From Mariannaea sp. PMI_226 (Eukaryota; Ascomycota; Sordariomycetes; Hypocreales; Nectriaceae), in NCBI GenBank assembly GCA_024336345.1, contig JANFOG010000002.1, positions 2,976,001-3,040,000 on the forward strand: DNA of 64,000 bases. The letters run 5' to 3'. A program made the position numbers and the translations under genes. This document shows positions 12,324 to 24,552 of this stretch, piece by piece; position 1 is the stretch's first letter, and each line of letters starts with the position of its first letter. The notes below the pieces were generated by a model. The model was not told where the DNA came from. It did not search any database and worked only from the letters and a program-made list of their open reading frames with translations.

Positions 12324-14138
12324 TCAATTTCCTATCGTCTCTGCTCCGAAAGAATTCCCAAGTATATTCGTTCGTTCCCGTTCCCTCCGCTCAGCCTCCG
12401 TTGTTGCAGCCATACTACCTTTCCGCCGCAGCCCGGGAGCTTTGAACTTCCGAACCACTTGATATGATCTATCCAGCTCGTTCTCCACGGCGCACCGAAT
12501 TTTCAGCGCTGCGACTGCAGGCCAAACGCTCCTCTCTCCCCGTAATATCCAATAGTTGAGGGTCTCGCGCGTAGGAGTTTCCAAAAGTCGTACAAAATCC
12601 CCTGCAGTCACCTCTGGGACTAGCATCATTGATGCCGCAGGCACTTGCTCGTCCACCAAAAACCGACGTATACCTGACGGGAGAAGACGCAGGGTATCTA
12701 GTTGACGTAGGCGGTGCCGAATTTCTAACCCGACCATTCTCACTAAGAAGGCAGACATCTGAGTTGTCTTACTTCGGGCTTCGACCAACGATGGACCATG
12801 CATGTCGGATTGAATGAAGGGAATTAGATAGGGCCTGGCCTGACTGACGATGAAATGGTTGACATTGAACAGCTCTGCAATGCGTCGAAGCGGCGAGTCG
12901 CGGTCGGAGTACGATGCGTGCGTCCAGTGACGGAAATCAATAGTATTAGCCGGCGCCCACGGCACGATATTGCCATGTGCATCCTTGCAAAGCATTTTGG
13001 TTTTACTTCGGCCATAAAAGGCTGGGGAAGATGCGTTGGAAGCGACCGCAGCGGTCCAAATCAGCTACATAGATTTAGTTCGTACTGTAGAAACACTGAC
13101 AAGGAAGTAAGAACAAAAATACTCACAACATTCGGTGCAGTCAAGTAGTTGAGAAGAGTTGGGACACCTCCTTGACCCTCGGTGGCAACTGTGATATTCA
13201 GCACCCTCTTGCTACGATTATAGGCCTCTTCAAACGTCAGGTCGCCAACATTGGCCCTTACACATTCTTCAAGGACCGTCACATCTAGAAAGTATCCTTC
13301 ACGAGAGAACCGGCGGATTCTGCGTAACAACGTCTCCCATCGCGAGCGTGTCGTCTGGCTGCTGGATGGCTCTCTTCCGCTTTTGGACGAGAAGGCCGTC
13401 AGGTCGATTCCATCGCCGCTCAGGACTGCTGGCAGTTCGTCCTCAGTATGGATCGCAACCAGAGCGGCGATTAAAGCTCCAGTCGCTGTACCGGTGATAA
13501 TGCGCGGAAGAAGGCCACGGAGGAATAGGGCCTTCACGACGCCTAAATGGCACATTCCAAAAATTGCGCCGCCTTGAAGAACCAGTGTACTTCGTCCGAA
13601 GGCCTGTCTTGTGTCATGAATGCAGTCCAACTTCATCTGGGTTGTCAAGGATACGCCATTTCCGTGACCTGAAGATGAAGGGCTGGTCGGGAGCATGCGA
13701 ATGTCCTCCACCGACTCCGCGACTTGACTGATGTATTCTTCTATCAGATATTTTGTACCAGCGAAGGCACGATTATATAGTTTCGGCGCTGTTATGTTTC
13801 CCAGGTTTCGGATGAGTCCTGATCGTAGGAGGTTGACCAGCTGCTGGAAGTTGCCATGTTCTCGGGCTGTCGCAAGCGAGTCGAGTCGTCCGTTTATGAG
13901 GCGCCAATCATAGTACTTTGAGGTTGGATTGTTCCGCCTGCAGTAGTAGGTCAGCATTGCAGATCAATTCACCAGCTAAAAGGGGGCTTTCATACCAGAG
14001 ATCAAGGCCGAGGAGGTTGTCCAGGTGTAGAGCTGCTTCCTCCCACTCCTCAAAGGTCTCGGCGTGGCGTAAGAGATCCAGCCAGAGTTCGACAGGGCTC
14101 TTACGCGTATACCAGTCGCGCAGCTTCTGTAGCACCAT
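12324..14138 (-). CDS. Patatin-like phospholipase-domain protein lacking the catalytic dyad
   Basis: Exons 14138-13996, 13937-13127 and 13064-12324 join in phase to 564 residues. Introns are 58 and 62 bp with GTATGA and GTGAGT donors. Residues about 18-190 match the DUF3336 region found before the patatin domain in Tgl3/4/5 and SDP1-type lipases. The oxyanion loop G-G-A-I-F-G-M-C-H-L-G is at 170-180, and the family block E-L-F-N-V-N-H-F-I-V-S-Q at 382-393. The nucleophile elbow, normally G-x-S-x-G, reads G197-T-A199-T-G (Ala codon at 13484-13486). The motif that normally carries the Asp (D-G-S) reads H367-A-S. Lipid hydrolysis is the family function; with Ser and Asp both absent I infer a lipid-binding or regulatory role on lipid droplets or ER. 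The start has a good context (AACCATGG). Domain assignment is firm, activity is doubtful. Confidence 0.9.
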
Positions 14139-15014
14139 GGTTAGAAAAGAAGAAGACCATGGGTTGTTACCCAGGCCATTATAAGGCCAGGAGGGTTAGT
14201 TTACTCTTTTCCAGAACTTGGTCACGTCCACCACAACACCCCATAATGCAACTACTACCCCCATGATTGCCGAGGGACGATCAACGGCACCATGGATGAC
14301 AGCCGAAGAAGGATGGGAGCAGTGAGAGGAGGAGCGGGTGTGTCTAGGACATTGTCGGCGCGTGTCAGGCCACAATTAAGGCAGCGTGCGGTGCTCAGAA
14401 CGATTAATAGGGCTACTGATGACAGAAGAGTGTGGTGAACGGGTGGTTGTTGTTGCGCTCATGGAGCTCCCGGAGCCTTCCTGTTCAACAAGCCATCGGA
14501 CGCTAGGCTAAACCTTAGCATGTGATTGCGAATGAGATCACCACCAGCCAGCACCTGGGGAGTCAGCCACAGCACCACACCCGAATGCAACCATGCCTTA
14601 TCTGTGGTGCCGACACCTACAGGATTTTACAAATAACTAATCTGTAATGACAATGCCGTAACGGTTTGTGCTAGATGATGATGGTGCGCAACTCCGTGTG
14701 CGCCATCAGCTTAATCAGACACGAACCGAGCCTTGGTGTGTGGTTACACCAGGCGGACTACCTCAGCAGCGAGCTCACCACTGTAATTATGCTACTGGGT
14801 CAACATCACGAGCATAAACAACATAACCCATCGTTGATGTCTATTATTTTTTGTTTGTTCCAATCTGGTCTTAACGCCATAGTAAACCGGGAGCCTGTCA
14901 ATGTTTGAACAGGCCGATTATTTTACAATGATAATTTAACAAAAATAAAAAAAGGCCTTACGCATCTCCTTGCCAACTGCGTCGCAGCTATCTGGACGGT
15001 CTCATAGGCAATTT
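14139..15014. other. Intergenic, patatin-like gene promoter and leo1 3' flank
   Basis: Holds the promoter of the leftward patatin-like gene and the end of the leo1 transcript. No coding potential that I would support. An A-rich run at 14939-14953 lies just past the leo1 stop. Confidence 0.5.
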
Positions 15015-16290
15015 TTAGTCTTCGTCATCGTCGATGACGTTGCGTCGTCTATGCCGTCCAGATGACTCCATGGGCTCAACGTCCGAACCCTCAGCATCCT
15101 CATCTGGTTCTCGAGTCCTTTGTCTCTTGGAGCGCGGCTTCTCATACCCATCGTCTAGCATATCATCGTCGTCATCTCCACTTTCGACCTCCTCCTCTTC
15201 GTCGCTGCCGACCACGAAGTCGTCTTCTTCATACTCGTCTTGCCGGCCAACTCCTGGAGCAAGGTCGTCATCAGAGTCATATTCCGGTCCACGTCGCTTG
15301 GGCTTAGCAGATCCAGGAGCACCACGCTTACGCGACGATCCAAGACCTCGTCTACCGCCCTCAAGGTCGCCGATGGAAAGGCCTCCGCGGTTGGTTCTAC
15401 CATATCCACCATCCATTCTAGCGGCAGCATTTTCACGTCGGCGCTGAGCTTTTATCTTCTCCTTTTCAGCCATCTCAGCTTGCTTCTTCTGGAGTTCAGG
15501 GTCTCGAGTGGTTCGGATGATCATGTCGCTTCCCGCCGAGGTCTTACTTGCCAGTGCCATTCTTTCGGCAAGGATGGACAGGGCATCATCACCAACAGCC
15601 TTGTTGGGTCGCACGTTGTACTGTTCTGTGATGTGACCAACTGTCATAAGAAGATTGCTACTCAATTCAGCAGCAGCGGCATAATAATGGCCGTCGTTTA
15701 GTTCATTATAAGGCTTATCCGGGGTCGGTGCGAGAGCCTTCTTGGAGATTTCATAATGCTCGCCGCCGACGGAAATGGTCACTGAGCCGTCACTCCAGCG
15801 AAAGATGTTGGTGTTGCTTTTGAGTTCGCCTGTGCTGTGATCTCTGCGCACCCTAGCGACGTGTTTGGGTTGCTGCGCCTTGGCATTGGAAATATCGAAG
15901 TCGGTCGGCACAAAGGTGTCAGGATCGTATTCCTCGGGGAGCACTTTAATGAATTTGGGAACTCGTAGGACACGTAGCTGGGGGCTTTATAAGTGCATGA
16001 AACTTTTAAGCAAGACTTGTTGCGACACTTACCGCGCCGTCCTTGGGTTTGGGGATTCTGTGACGATACGTTTGGACAGCCATCACCACACGGTCCTTGG
16101 TCTCATGTTGGGTCTGATCATCATTGTCGTCTCGATACCGCGCATAAGAATCTCCATCTGGATCGGATGCCAGATCATCATCATCTAAAACGCGTTCCTT
16201 GGTGGACGCGACGTCGTCGTCGCCCTCATCACCGAAGAGGTCATCGCCGCCCTCGTCGAGGGGATCAATTGGGTCTTCAGAATCAGACAT
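15015..16290 (-). CDS. leo1: Paf1 complex subunit Leo1
   Basis: Two exons, 16290-16033 and 15977-15015, separated by a 55-bp GTAAGT...CAG intron, give 406 residues. The first 60 residues are Asp/Glu-rich (starting MSDSEDPIDPLDE). The conserved Leo1 core spans about residues 85-260 and includes L-R-V-P-K-F-I-K, N-T-N-I-F-R-W-S-D-G-S and the M-T-V-G-H-I stretch. A basic, Arg-rich segment (about 260-320) and a long acidic tail with K-R-Q-R-T patches follow. Leo1 pairs with Paf1 in the nuclear Paf1 complex, which travels with RNA polymerase II and promotes histone H2B ubiquitylation and H3K4/K36 methylation. It is transcribed divergently from mob1 across a 671-bp gap. Length and charge pattern are normal for the family. 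Confidence 0.95.
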
Positions 16291-16961
16291 GATTCCAAGG
16301 TTGAATTTATCTGAGGGAGGGTTTGTGCGATCGGAGGTGCGTCAAATTCTTAGCAGCAGAGTGTAGGTAGTTGGCGTTGAGGACCTTGAGTCGATTTGTT
16401 GTGTGAGCTTTTGTCAACCAGCGCATGATTCCAGCCTGCTCTCACGGACACAGCTTTTGGCTAGTCCAGTTGCCAGTTTAACCTGAGGCTGAGCAAGCTC
16501 TAGCCACAGGAACAGCTGTCTCTAGCCACAGTCTGCGTTGCTTGAAATCCGCCACCCAAAAGGGGGCCCCTCAGGCGGAGAGTTGATGGTAATGGCTCGC
16601 TTAACTGCCCACAATGGGTATAGCGCACCTCTGGTGCGTCTAAACCAGCGTCAAGTTGAAGCGGCAGGGGGGAAGGAAGGGAAAAGGGAACCTGGCACTT
16701 GGGCGAGCCGCGTTGGAGCTCCATCTCCATTCTCCATCTCCTGCACGCACCGCTCTCAACCTCCAAACCCCCTTTTCCAGAGAGTTGCGGCTGTGATAGA
16801 TCCCTTGCACTGGCTGCAGCCCCGTTCAAAGCCCCGAGCGATACTTACGAGTTTCGAGCGCCTTCCTCTTGTCTTGAGCGACGTTTTCCATCTGGCTTCC
16901 CGCCTTCAACTCCCGCTTCACCCCTCGCAAGCAGCGTTTCCACCCCGCCTTCTTACCAGCC
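16291..16961. promoter_or_regulatory. Divergent promoter region of leo1 and mob1
   Basis: A 671-bp gap between two start codons on opposite strands. The stretch 16840-16960 on the plus strand is CT-rich, typical of a fungal leader, and leads into the mob1 ATG. I see no specific transcription-factor site I would name. Open frames here are side effects of base composition. Confidence 0.5.
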
Positions 16962-18948
16962 ATGTCCAACCTTTTCTCCGGCATGTAAGTAGCTTGATTT
17001 TCTGTTAATGGGTTGTTTCCTGTTTTAAGAGGACCTTCCTCTCTTCTTTTTTTGGTCTCATGCAGTGTCTGGACCTCTCATTACCTCATAAGGGAGCTCA
17101 TGTTTACTCGGGCTTTGTTGGAGCTCTGGTGATATAAGGATATCTTGAGTTGCCCCCTCCCCTCCCCTCATGATTCCTACATACAGCCTTCTTCAGTCAC
17201 CTTGAGCAAGACTACTAAGCCTCATCTCGCACATCTCACCAACTTTTTATTGTGAAAGAGCTCGGAGACTCGGGAGTATACCACGCACGACGTCTAGGCA
17301 TGACTTGATTGATGGATCTCCGATATATTTGAGTATTTGATCATGGTCAAACTGGATTGGTTCCATCAACGTACTGCCACCTTCGACTTGATTACTAGCC
17401 AGTGGCTGCGTGGCACAATATTCCAAGACAAGTCTGGACAACTTGGCGGATCATCGTGGACTGTTTTGCTTTCCGCAATATTGCTACAAATCGCAACTGG
17501 TTTCAGGAAGCCCTTCCCGGTCTGCCTCCGAAAAGCTCAAATGCCAATCCTACTTGGAATGGTTTGCCAGTCCATGTAAAGGCAGGGGCTCGGTTTCCCA
17601 CCACGGAGCAAGCCAACACACGAAACCTATTGACGGTGGAGATTTAAATGTTTCATTCAATCAGCCCAGGCTCGGCATAGTGTGCTGTACAATTGTATTG
17701 AAAGTGCTATAAGGATGATCCATGTCAAACATGAAGACTCGTATTTCTCACCTATTCACGGCAGGTTGCTGACAAGACTCATCTAGCAACGCCCGATTTC
17801 GAGGCGCGTCGGCCAAAACAACCGCTCCACCGAAGAGTCCAACCTCTTCTACTGCCAGCCAGCCTCCTCCCCCTCCTCCTCCTTCAGCTCCCCAGGAGCA
17901 CATTTCTCAAGGGAGCCAGTCATCGTCTGCCAGTTTGGCCGCCCCCAAAGTCCCCCCATTGCCAAATTCACCTTCTCTCTCTCAGACCATCGGCATGGAT
18001 GAGTCTAGCGGCGTCATGGCTGGTGGCGACGACATCATAGCTTCCTATCATTTGCCTCGACCCCTTCCGCTGTGGCTCAATGCCCAGTATGCTAAGCACA
18101 TTGTCAAGGGTAACTTTATGACTCTAAGTGCTCGACCTAAGACCGTAGAGCAGGGCGAGTGGATTGCACACCAAGGCATGTATACCCCTTTTACTATTTC
18201 TCACTTTCCAGCTGCTAATAGCATATATCAGTTGTTGAGCACTACCGCAACCTTTGGAACTTTGTTCGTGTTTTGCACGAGAAAGAAGAAGATGGATCAT
18301 CTATCTGCAACTCTACATCATGCCCACGCATGTCAGCTGGAGCGTAAGCATTCTTCTCGCCTCATTGTTGTACCCTTGTTAAACTGACACTTTTCCCCTA
18401 GTAACCACTCCTTCACGTGGCTCAACCGGCAAAGAGAGCCTGTTGAATTGCCTGCTTTTGAGTACATGACTCTTATGCAACGGTGGATCTCCGGAAAGAT
18501 TGACGACACGAACATCTTTCCTACCGATCCCTCTGGTGTCTCCTATGCCCACAACCCAGCAATCACCACCACTCCTCTTTCTCAGTTAACGAACCCTAGC
18601 GAGCCTGAATGGATCGGAAAGCGCTCAGGTTTCCCCGACAAGTTTGTTGAAATCTGCCAGATGATCTTCCGACAGATGTTCCGAGTGTACGCTCACTTGT
18701 ATTGGGCTCACTTTGTCGAGCCCTTTTACCACCTCAACTTAGAGAAGCAACTCAACAGCTGTTTTTCACACTTTGTTTTGACCGCCACTGCTCTAGACAT
18801 GCTCAAGCCCCCGGAGCTAGAGCCTATGCAGCCTTTGATTGATCTCTGGGCTGCAAACGGGACCTTCCCCCCGGAGTCCAAAGCTTACGAATATGCCAAT
18901 ATCCGTGCCGGCGAACGTCTTCTGCAGCTTGCCGGCATGAACCAATAA
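16962..18948 (+). CDS. mob1: Mob1 family kinase activator (septation/mitotic exit)
   Basis: Four exons, 16962-16984, 17787-18175, 18232-18343 and 18402-18948, give 356 residues. The first exon codes only MSNLFSGI; the next opens with N-A-R-F-R-G, as expected for fungal Mob1, so the 802-bp first intron is probably real. Residues about 20-70 are a Pro/Ser-rich linker. The Mob/phocein domain follows, with zinc ligands Cys in S-I-C-N-S-T-S-C and His in H-L-Y-W-A-H. The second intron (18176-18231) starts with GC, not GT; only this joins W-I-A-H-Q to V-V-E-H-Y-R in frame. Mob1 binds and activates NDR/LATS kinases (Sid2/Dbf2 type) at the spindle pole body and division site to drive mitotic exit and septation. 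The Mob2 branch is less likely from the N-terminus. Confidence 0.93.
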
Positions 18949-19399
18949 GCATTTGATGGAGGAAGTCAGTCACACGATTCTCGGTTATCTGACTTAGTGG
19001 CAAAGGGAAGGGGATGATGGGAAGAACAGTCACTCGTCCTCTGTTTTTATATGCCTCGGCGTACACAGAAATGCCAGCGATACAAAGACCATTTCCGGGG
19101 TCTATTGGGGGGGGAGGGGGGGGGGGGGGGGAGGCCGTGGGGTCCTTCATATAGGGTAGAGGCAAACATGCAGACTGGAATCTCGCTGCCTCAATCAATT
19201 ACCCTGAGAGTTGGTTGCAAAATGTAAACACATCAAGAAGGTATGGTAGCCACTGGTGTATGTTGAATGGCTAGTTAACAAGCCCAAATGCATACAATTC
19301 CTCGGGATGAATTTAGATTAGGAATCAAAAGCTAGAAATGCCATTCTCGAGTAGAAACCTCTTGCTCCTTGAAGTCGGTGACCGGTACCCGGTTCAGAT
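18949..19399. other. Convergent 3' intergenic gap with poly-G tract
   Basis: Lies between the stop codons of mob1 and the DUF3237 gene. It contains a G-only run interrupted once: eight G at 19107-19114, an A, then sixteen G at 19116-19131. No coding potential seen. Confidence 0.6.
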
Positions 19400-20332
19400 T
19401 CACCTACCACTCACGTCGTCCTCACAAGCTGCGGCCACTTGACTGATTTTGTATTCCACGATGATGGGCCGATTCTCCTCGACGATGAACCGACCAGACC
19501 CTACATACATCCTATCCTCGAGGGGCTTGAGCTCGGGGCTGTCTGTCTCGAACCTAACCTGTACGACTGGGAATCCAAAAGGTAGGTATTGGTCAGTACC
19601 TCTTGAGACCAGATAGGTAGGATAGAGGAGGTATAATTTTGCACGGCATACTCCCCAAGAATAAAGAAGGGATACCATAAGTCATTTCCTGTTCCTCCCC
19701 AAGTATAAGAAAAGACAAACGAAAGGAAGAAGTTCGGGTGGGTTTTTAGAGGGACAGTATTTAGTAGCCACAATAACCTAGACCAAGGACGACCAAACAC
19801 TCACAAGCATTACCAAAGCCCGTTGTGGTAGCATTCTGATCACCACGAATGATCTTCCCCTCATCTCCTGTCATGGCTACGACACCGTTGTAGCTGAATC
19901 GTAGCAGGGCACCCGAGGCATCGCGAGCCACGCTCGACACGTCGAGACGTACCATGCAGCCGTCGGGGTCGCGCCGGAGGAAGTCACTGCCATGGAGAAA
20001 AGTCGCGCGCAGAGGTGGCCGGTAGTTGGCTCCGGAGATGAGTGTGCCAGCACGAGATACGAAAGGGATATTGAGCAGGTCAGCGGTGATGGCGAGGGGG
20101 GCTTCGATATAGATCTGTGAGGTTCAGTTCTTTTTTTTAGGCCAATGAGTCTTAAAACGCCAACTTCTCATTCTTTATCCTAATTCTTGTTTTTTTCTAG
20201 AAGTAGATTATAGGATGGGGATATATACAGGGTAGGAGGGATGAATGGAGGAGAGTGTTGATATATGGAAGAACTGGATCTTACGCGTGCAGTAAAAGCT
20301 GGTATCAGAACGGGGAAGTTGGCAAGTTTCAT
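19400..20332 (-). CDS. DUF3237 domain protein
   Basis: Proposed exons 20332-20285, 20114-19805 and 19566-19400 join in phase to 174 residues. The first exon codes MKLANFPVLIPAFTAR and ends at a GTAAGA donor. The second begins I-Y-I-E-A-P-L at a CAG acceptor. The third carries V-R-F-E-T and V-G-S-G-R, motifs I associate with the small beta-barrel DUF3237 (UPF0311) family, found in bacteria and fungi and of unknown biochemical role. The central exon holds L-I-S-G-A-N-Y-R-P-P and the D-G-C-M-V-R-L-D-V-S-S segment, also typical. Introns are 170 and 238 bp; the second is long, and a small extra exon inside it cannot be excluded. The protein has no signal peptide and is probably cytosolic. It converges on mob1. 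Confidence 0.75.
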
Positions 20333-23300
20333 AACAAAGAGTGGTTTAGAAAAGGTCTATAACCATTTCTGGGAGATATTGAACAAGTAACGAGGCTAAT
20401 TTGACGATTCGTCTCTTTGTAGATGTTTATTGTTGATCACTGATGGGGAATCTCATGCGGACCAACTTAGACGCGGATACACATAATAATGGAAACGATG
20501 ATGATATTCAACGAACTTGTTATCCTTTATTCTAATTCCTCCCCCTCCTGAGACGCATTCTCTCCTCGTTACCAGTGTTGTGCAATCCCCTTGCATTTGA
20601 GCATCTCCTCTGTGTAGGAATGTACTCACTTTCCTCGTTGTTGAAGCATCTACTGCAAGTTCGGCTCTTCGGGTTCACATGCAACACTTGGGCAATGTTT
20701 CTACCGAGAAGGCACACTGCGTCGACGCTAGTTTCGCCTGTGCCACTGACGAACGAGAGGGGAAAGGAACTTGAGATCAAGAGAGGGAGCCAGGGGGAGA
20801 GAGAGTGTGTGAGTGGGAGCCAGGAAGATGACGGAAGCAGATTTATGGACTACGACATGAACGATGCCAGCTATGGGAGCAGAGAAAGACCTGGCATACG
20901 AACGATTGAGGGACCAAGAGCTACAAATTGAAAGGCATACCAAGGGTGTGATGATAGGACAATATGCCCGATACAGCGTCAGAATGGGTAGACAAGAGCC
21001 AACAATCAAGCGATGATGGGCGAATCGCATCTTTCTCTCTCTCACTCAGCCTGGGAGACTCAAATGGATGGCCAAGAACCGAGTCCGAGGGCACATCGGA
21101 TCCCTCAAAAGATGATACCTAGTCGATGACGCACACGTTGCCAGTAACAAGGGCAAGGCAACCAGATAATATCAGAATAGTGGGATAGAGCGACGGTCCA
21201 CCAGTGCTCCCTCAAGCAACAACCAGGCAGCTGAATTGCACCAGATGATTTTTCGCCCTCTGGCATGTGAACTTGACCGACACTTCGCTGAAAAAAAAAA
21301 CATAAGGGAAAAGGAAAACAATCATCAAATGATTCGTAGACTTGGTCCTTTCATGCAACTGTGCAGGCGTAATTTTGTCTGTTTGGCCGTCAGGGTGAGA
21401 AGTAAATGAGGCTTTTTGGGAACAATCATGAATCGTTTTTGCACGTTCACGATGCTACTATTTTGTCGTAGTGTGAGACCATGACCCAATTCAAAAGGCA
21501 CCATTGTTACCGGGCCGGTCGAGGCGGTATACCACCGCTTCTTATTGCAGTCGAGGCTCGCCCATTCAGAGATGGGTGCAACATATGGATCTCAGGCCAC
21601 AACCAGGTCCGAGTGTTGCCATGTTGCGAGAGGGTCATGGTAGTATGGTGCCGCGCCGCCGCACAAGCTCCAGCTCAAGCTGACAATGGCTGACGACTGA
21701 TTGAGGCTTTTGGCCCAAGCCCAAGCCCAGAGACCAAGCCCGAGACCCAACCTCGTGCCTCCCCCGTCCTTCCTTGTGCCGCATTGTGCCTCTTCCCTCA
21801 CCTTTCCCTTGTCTGAAGGAGGAGACGGAGCCGAGGAGGAGCAGCGGACGAACAATAACAACAATAAAAAACATGAAGAAGAGGGGGAGCGAGCCCAATC
21901 CAACACCGCCGCACGCCCGAGTCTTCCGGTTTATTCCCCCACATGTCGGCTTCGTACCGTGAAACACGGACCGAGATCCTCTGTCACTCCAAATAGCCAC
22001 ATCCACTTCTGACTTGAGACTGGCTGAGCCTCGGCCTTGCTAAAAAACAGAGAGTCTTGGATATCCCCGTCTACATCACATCCAGAGTGTAGGGAAAACC
22101 CAGCCTTCTAACAAGACGGCGAAGCGACTACGTTTCAGAGTCAATGTTCCTCTGGGGGATCGAGTGGCTGGGGGGGGGGAGCCTCTCTCCAGTTTTCCCA
22201 CAGCCCCGGGTCCCCCAGATGCAGCATTGACAAGAAAAAGTGCTCACCGCTTGAACTAGAACCTGATATTGATGACAACCAACACCAACCAACATCTTGC
22301 TGGTTCCCTGTTAGCAGGAGTTCAAGGTTTCCGAAACTTTCCTTGCTTTTCTTCAGTTTTTTTTTTTTTAGTATCCTTTTCTTTTTCCTCCTCTGGCATC
22401 CTGTCCTATTGATTGGGGGCTTATTGTGCAGGTGTAACTTGATCTTGAAGGGATCATGCAAATAATAATGACTGTGGTGTGTGTGTGTGTGTGTACTGTG
22501 TGCGTGTGTGACTGCTTTACGAGCTTTGGTTACATGTTTGCCAAATGCATATTTCCGTGTCTGCGAGTTCGAGATTCCAAATCTTGGTTGTCCTTGCTGG
22601 TGAGGAAAAAGAAAGTTGTGGTAGCATTGACTTTTGTGGCTTGGGAGAGCGAGAACAAGTAGGTACAACGTGTTTGTAATTCGATTTGAACTGCGTTGAT
22701 TCCTTGAATCTCGCAAAAGACACTCTATCCGGCCAGTCTGATATTGCACTTGCTTTACACGACCACCAGTTCTTGTTGTGCGTAGGGCTAGGCGATCATA
22801 GCTCCCTGTGTGTATTGGATACCATTTTGACAGCGGCGCTTGTCAAACGATAGCCGTAGCGCAAGACTTCAAACTCTTGACAGTCCAAGGGCTGGTACAA
22901 ACCCTACAAAGTACACACTCGCTGTTGGAAGAATCCATGCAACGGATGGTGTACCACCCCCGTCCATCTTGCAGCCCCTGCGACGGGCCTACATACAAAC
23001 AGAAACGTGGCGACAGTCAGGATCCTGCTGCACCTGTTCAAGTTTCAGATGCAACAGACAAAATTTGGTGGGGAAGCTTTCCTCTCTAAGATTCCGCATA
23101 AAAAAAAAAAATCAACAGTATACCAAGGCCTGATCATCTTTTTGGTCCATAGCCTTGTGAACTCGCATGATATAGGGCAAGGGTTTTTGCAAATTGATAT
23201 CACGACTCGTGATTTGCAACGGTAATCTCCAGAGAGGTGGATCGTTATGCTGAAAAGTCTTCTGCTATCACGGGCGTGCGTTGCAGTAGTTGAGGGTTGG

Positions 23301-23628
23301 TCAGGGATGCATTTCTTGACCGCACATTTGCAGCTGATATTTGACGTCTTCGATAAAATTAAAATTTGGGATCCTCTGGTATTATCCGGGCCTCTAAAAG
23401 ATCCAGGGCCGTTTTCTTCCGCAGTTACCAGAAGGCCTTGAATGGTAGGGTAGTTCCCCCATGACTTCCAGTCATGAATGATTCAGAATGGTCTCATCCA
23501 GCCTGAACCGAAGCATGGAATTTCTCCGTGGAAGTCAGCTTAGACGCATGGAATTTTCTGCTAGCTCGTCTGAAAGGCTGGGGTTAGCTGGGCTGGCGCC
23601 TGGGACAAGGGTAGAATCTACCGAGGAT

Positions 23629-23646
23629 CTACGAAGTACTTCGTAG
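23629..23646. repeat. 18-bp perfect palindrome
   Basis: CTACGAAGTACTTCGTAG reads the same on both strands with no central spacer. It lies in the middle of the 8-kb gene-poor interval. Confidence 0.9.
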
Positions 23647-24507
23647 TCTTCTCCTCCTAGTTCAGGCAGGACTTGCAACGCGTTATGACCGCGTCATGGC
23701 AATATTTGGACCGGATTTATTTTCTCAAGGGAGTATTTTGAGGTTCGCATAGAGGCAGAAGGCTGACTTATGCGTTATGTCCCCTCTGCCAATCTGGTTT
23801 TGAACAAGAGGAACGCATGCCGAGTATCAGAGTGGCACTGGCTTCGCGACACACTGATCCGCCGTGGGGGCCCCAGCGTCCGAGATCGCGGGTTGTGAAG
23901 AGTCATAATGGCGGCGTGAGATATTCACCAATGAGCAAAAGTGAGGCAGTTGGGCATCAAGTTGGATCTGAATAGTTACTCAGCTGGGGGTACGGTGAGA
24001 GACAATCTTGTTAGTGCGGTGACGAGAGGACCATTAAGAATCGATCAAGCCAAACTTTCGTCCAAGCGGTCGGCCTCAAGGTGTGATGCAGCAGTCCGGC
24101 TCTCATGAGCCACACCAGATAGGCTCCTGAAGAAGACTTGTGAGAGAGGCGCAAGGCCATTGGCGAGGGCACTGCCCAATCTGGTTACAGGCCCTGCTCC
24201 TTAATGGACGAAGCACGTTCTTGGTTCTTAGATGGGCAGTTTTGGAATCAAATGAGGATGTCCAGATTGAGCTCAGGTCCAGTAAAATGCCAACCCTCTA
24301 GGGCAATCAAGCTGCTCGCCTCACCAAAAGTGATTGGTAGTGAAGGTAGTTTGGGCCGTTTTGGACGGCGCCGGCCGTCTGTGACCCAATCTGGTCCCGC
24401 CGGATTGTAATCCGAACGGAATAGACCTGCGCTGACACATTGAATGGTAGGTTGAGCATGGATTGAGGCGCACACCAAGCCCTCTGTTTGGACGGCGGTT
24501 TGTGATC

Positions 24508-24552
24508 AAGACCCAAGACCCAAGGACCCAAGGACCCAGAGACCCAGAGACC
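24508..24552. repeat. Short minisatellite, unit drifting around GACCCAAG
   Basis: Six adjacent units go from AAGACCC twice to AAGGACCC twice to AGAGACCC and AGAGACC, as if units duplicated locally while mutating. Confidence 0.8.

Noticed and set aside
22141..22749. 202-codon minus-strand frame
   Set aside because: Driven by GT/CA repeats and a T run (Thr-His and Lys runs); no family features.
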